Origin: Alphaproteobacteria bacterium
GTDB taxonomy: Bacteria > Pseudomonadota > Alphaproteobacteria > Sphingomonadales > Sphingomonadaceae
Assembly (NCBI GenBank): GCA_005882415.1
Contig: VBAE01000175.1
Coordinates: forward strand, 1 to 7,826
Reading direction: 5' to 3'
Length of the DNA: 7,826 bases
A program made the position numbers and the translations under genes. Below, one piece after another: positions 6,096 to 7,826 of the stretch (positions are counted from its first letter, which is position 1; each line of letters begins with the position of its first letter). The notes beneath the pieces are model-generated. The model had not been told where the DNA came from. It did no database searches and saw only the letters and a program-made list of their open reading frames with translations.

Positions 6096-6860
6096 ATGCG
6101 GCAGAGATGGCCTGAAAAGCTTTGGATCGTCCGGCACGGGCAGAGCGCCGGCAACGTCGCCCGCGACGCCGCGGCGGAGGCGGGCCTGACCACCATCGAC
6201 ATCGGCATGCGCGACGTCGACGTGCCCCTGAGCCCGCTCGGCGAGCGCCAGGCGCAGGCGCTCGGCCGCTGGTTCGCCTCGCTTCCGGAGGAGGAGAAGC
6301 CCGAGATCGTCCTCTCCTCGCCTTATGTCCGCGCCCGCCAGACCGCCCGAGCGATCTGCGAGGCCGGAGGGATCGTCGGCGAAGGGCGGCCGCCGATCGT
6401 CGACGAGCGGCTCCGCGAGCGCGAATTTGGCATCTTCGATCGCCTCACCACCGCCGGCATCCAGCAAAAATACCCGGAACATGCCGAGCACCGCGCACTT
6501 CTCGGCAAATTCTACCACCGCGCGCCCGGCGGGGAGAGCTGGGCGGACGTGATCCTGCGTCTCCGCGGCGCGCTCGACACGGTCAGCCTTCACCATGCCG
6601 ACCGGCGGGTGCTCATCGTCTGCCATCAGGTGGTGGTGCTGTGCCTCCGCTATATCTTGGAGGAGATGGACGAGGCCCAGATCCTCGCCATCGACAAGGA
6701 AGGGGACGTGGTGAATTGCGGCGTCGCCGAATATGATTTCGAGCCCGACGACGCCAAGGCCTGCGTGCCGACCCTCGTCCGCTACAATTTCGCCGCCCCG
6801 CTGATCGAGGAGGACGCGCCCGTCACCTCCGCGCCCGACGCGATGGTCGCCGCCCGGTGA
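6096..6860 (+). CDS. Histidine phosphatase family protein
   Basis: This protein of 254 residues belongs to the phosphoglycerate-mutase-like phosphatase superfamily. RHGQSAGN (residues 13-20) carries the nucleophile His14, SSPYVRARQTA (74-84) has the phosphate-pocket arginine, LREREFG has the likely acid (Glu108 or Glu110) and IVCHQVVV has the second catalytic His177. It differs from GpmA in this window by lacking the ERHYGGL motif and the mutase insert, so a phosphatase role is more likely than glycolysis. The substrate is unknown. No clear ribosome site is seen before the ATG, which lies 31 nt after the HAD gene. Its stop overlaps the next start by 4 nt (GTGA), so it is probably translated together with nnrD. 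Confidence 0.9.
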   Translation: MRQRWPEKLWIVRHGQSAGNVARDAAAEAGLTTIDIGMRDVDVPLSPLGERQAQALGRWFASLPEEEKPEIVLSSPYVRARQTARAICEAGGIVGEGRPPIVDERLREREFGIFDRLTTAGIQQKYPEHAEHRALLGKFYHRAPGGESWADVILRLRGALDTVSLHHADRRVLIVCHQVVVLCLRYILEEMDEAQILAIDKEGDVVNCGVAEYDFEPDDAKACVPTLVRYNFAAPLIEEDAPVTSAPDAMVAAR

Positions 6861-7735
6861 GCGCACCCGAGACGCTGGACCGGACGCTCCTCCGGCACTT
6901 CCCGCTTCCCCACCATCCGGACGACGGCGACAAGGAGGACCGCGGGCGCCTCCTCGTCATCGCCGGAAGCCGCGAGCTTGCCGGTGCGGCACTCCTCGCC
7001 GGGATCGGCGGCCTTCGCGCCGGGGCGGGCAAGCTCCAGGTCGCGACCGCGAAGAGCATCGCCCCCCAGCTTGGAATCGCCATCCCCGAGGCGCGGGTGA
7101 TCGGCTGCGAGGAGACGGCGGAAGGCTGCCTTGCCACCGGCGAGATCGAGCCGCTGCTCGAAGCCGCACGCGGCACCGACGCGATCGTGATCGGCTGCGG
7201 CCTCCAGCACGGGCCTCCGCTCGAAGCCCTGCTCGACGCCTTCCTCGCCGCCGGCCTCGAAATGCCCCTGGTCCTCGACGCCGCCGTGCTCGGCTCCCTC
7301 GCCCCCAGGGCGGAAGCAGTGCGCGCCTATCGCGGCGGCGCCATCCTCCTCCCCCATTCGCGCGAAATGGCCCGCCTGCTCGAGTGCGAGGCGGAGGACG
7401 TCGAAGCCGATCCCCTAACCGCCGCCCAAACCGCCGCCACCCGCTTCGGCGCGGTCTCCCTGGTCAAAGGCCAATACAGCCACATCGCCCACCCGGACGG
7501 GCGCAGCTTCCGCTTCGAAGGCGGCGGCGTAGGGCTGGCGACCTCCGGCTCGGGCGACACGCTGGCGGGAATAGTCGGCGGCCTCGCAGCCCGCGGCGCC
7601 GACCCGCTGACGGCCGCGCTCTGGGGCGTCTACCTCCACGGCGAAGCAGGCCGAAAGCTGTCGAAGGAAGTAGGCCGCGTCGGCTTCCTCGCCCGGGAAA
7701 TCCTTGACCAGGTCCCGGGGCTGCTGGAGGACTAA
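6857..7735 (+). CDS. nnrD: ADP/ATP-dependent NAD(P)H-hydrate dehydratase
   Basis: This repair enzyme of 292 residues dehydrates damaged NAD(P)H hydrate back to NAD(P)H using a nucleotide. It has the ribokinase-like fold without a fused epimerase (NnrE) domain. Seen motifs are RGRLLVIAGSRELAGAALLAG-type N-terminal sequence (residues 29-49), LRAGAGKLQVAT (53-64), LLPHSREMARLL (164-175), LVKG (202-205) and GSGDTLAGIVGGL (231-243), whose Asp234 is the expected catalytic residue. One departure is LVLDAAVL (138-145), where relatives usually have DAD. The start is GTG at 6857, chosen because it overlaps the upstream stop (GTGA) and gives a normal N-terminus. The TAA stop overlaps the convergent pyruvate kinase stop. 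Confidence 0.92.
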   Translation: MSAPETLDRTLLRHFPLPHHPDDGDKEDRGRLLVIAGSRELAGAALLAGIGGLRAGAGKLQVATAKSIAPQLGIAIPEARVIGCEETAEGCLATGEIEPLLEAARGTDAIVIGCGLQHGPPLEALLDAFLAAGLEMPLVLDAAVLGSLAPRAEAVRAYRGGAILLPHSREMARLLECEAEDVEADPLTAAQTAATRFGAVSLVKGQYSHIAHPDGRSFRFEGGGVGLATSGSGDTLAGIVGGLAARGADPLTAALWGVYLHGEAGRKLSKEVGRVGFLAREILDQVPGLLED

Positions 7736-7826
7736 GCCAAACTCGCCCGGTGGCGCTCCAGCTCGTCGCCGATCAGGCGCACGATGTGGATCACGTTCGT
7801 CGAACCCGGAGTCCCGAAGGGCACGC
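7732..7826 (-). CDS. pyk: Pyruvate kinase, C-terminal end
   Basis: This is the last 30 residues of a minus-strand gene that continues past the window edge. The visible end contains VPFGTPGSTNVIHIVRL followed by a charged helix ending RASLA. The G-x-PG-S/T-TN-x-I segment is the characteristic C-terminal end of pyruvate kinase, where the effector-binding domain closes. The enzyme makes pyruvate and ATP from phosphoenolpyruvate, two steps after GpmA. Its TAG stop (7732-7734) overlaps the nnrD TAA on the other strand, so no intergenic terminator separates these convergent genes. The identification rests on a short segment. Confidence 0.8.
   Translation of the reverse strand, partial: VPFGTPGSTNVIHIVRLIGDELERHRASLA

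Overview
The window is very GC-rich and densely packed. Codon use, the gene set and the ~94-bp palindromic repeats between genes all suggest an alphaproteobacterium, most likely of the order Sphingomonadales. This is inferred from protein style and repeat style, not from a database match. Most of the content is chromosomal housekeeping DNA. I see no phage, plasmid, CRISPR, tRNA or rRNA feature.

Layout: (1) The 3' end of a GGDEF diguanylate cyclase gene (2-277, +). (2) A convergent intergenic region filled by two tandem palindromic repeats (280-373 and 405-498). (3) A minus-strand operon with overlapping stop and start codons, transcribed from about 2943 down to 507: a glycine-rich lipoprotein, an M14-family zinc carboxypeptidase and gpmA. 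(4) A divergent intergenic gap (2944-3040), then on the plus strand galE, which carries an apparent 10-nt deletion and frameshift. It is joined by a TGATG overlap to a TPR plus aspartyl/asparaginyl beta-hydroxylase gene. (5) A stand-alone rpmJ of 41 codons with its own candidate promoter and terminator. (6) A third copy of the palindromic repeat, whose last bases supply the start codon of a HAD-hydrolase gene that looks broken. (7) A histidine phosphatase gene and a coupled nnrD gene for NAD(P)H-hydrate repair. (8) The 3' end of a minus-strand pyruvate kinase gene whose stop codon overlaps that of nnrD.

Functionally, gpmA and pyk are lower-glycolysis genes and nnrD repairs damaged NAD(P)H. 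galE makes UDP-galactose for surface polysaccharide, and the hydroxylase beside it may modify a protein or an envelope lipid. The most interesting signals are the nested-hairpin repeats, whose stems co-vary between copies, the repeat that merges with a start codon, and the two genes (galE and the HAD gene) with internal deletions that shift frame. I found no clear new multi-gene system.
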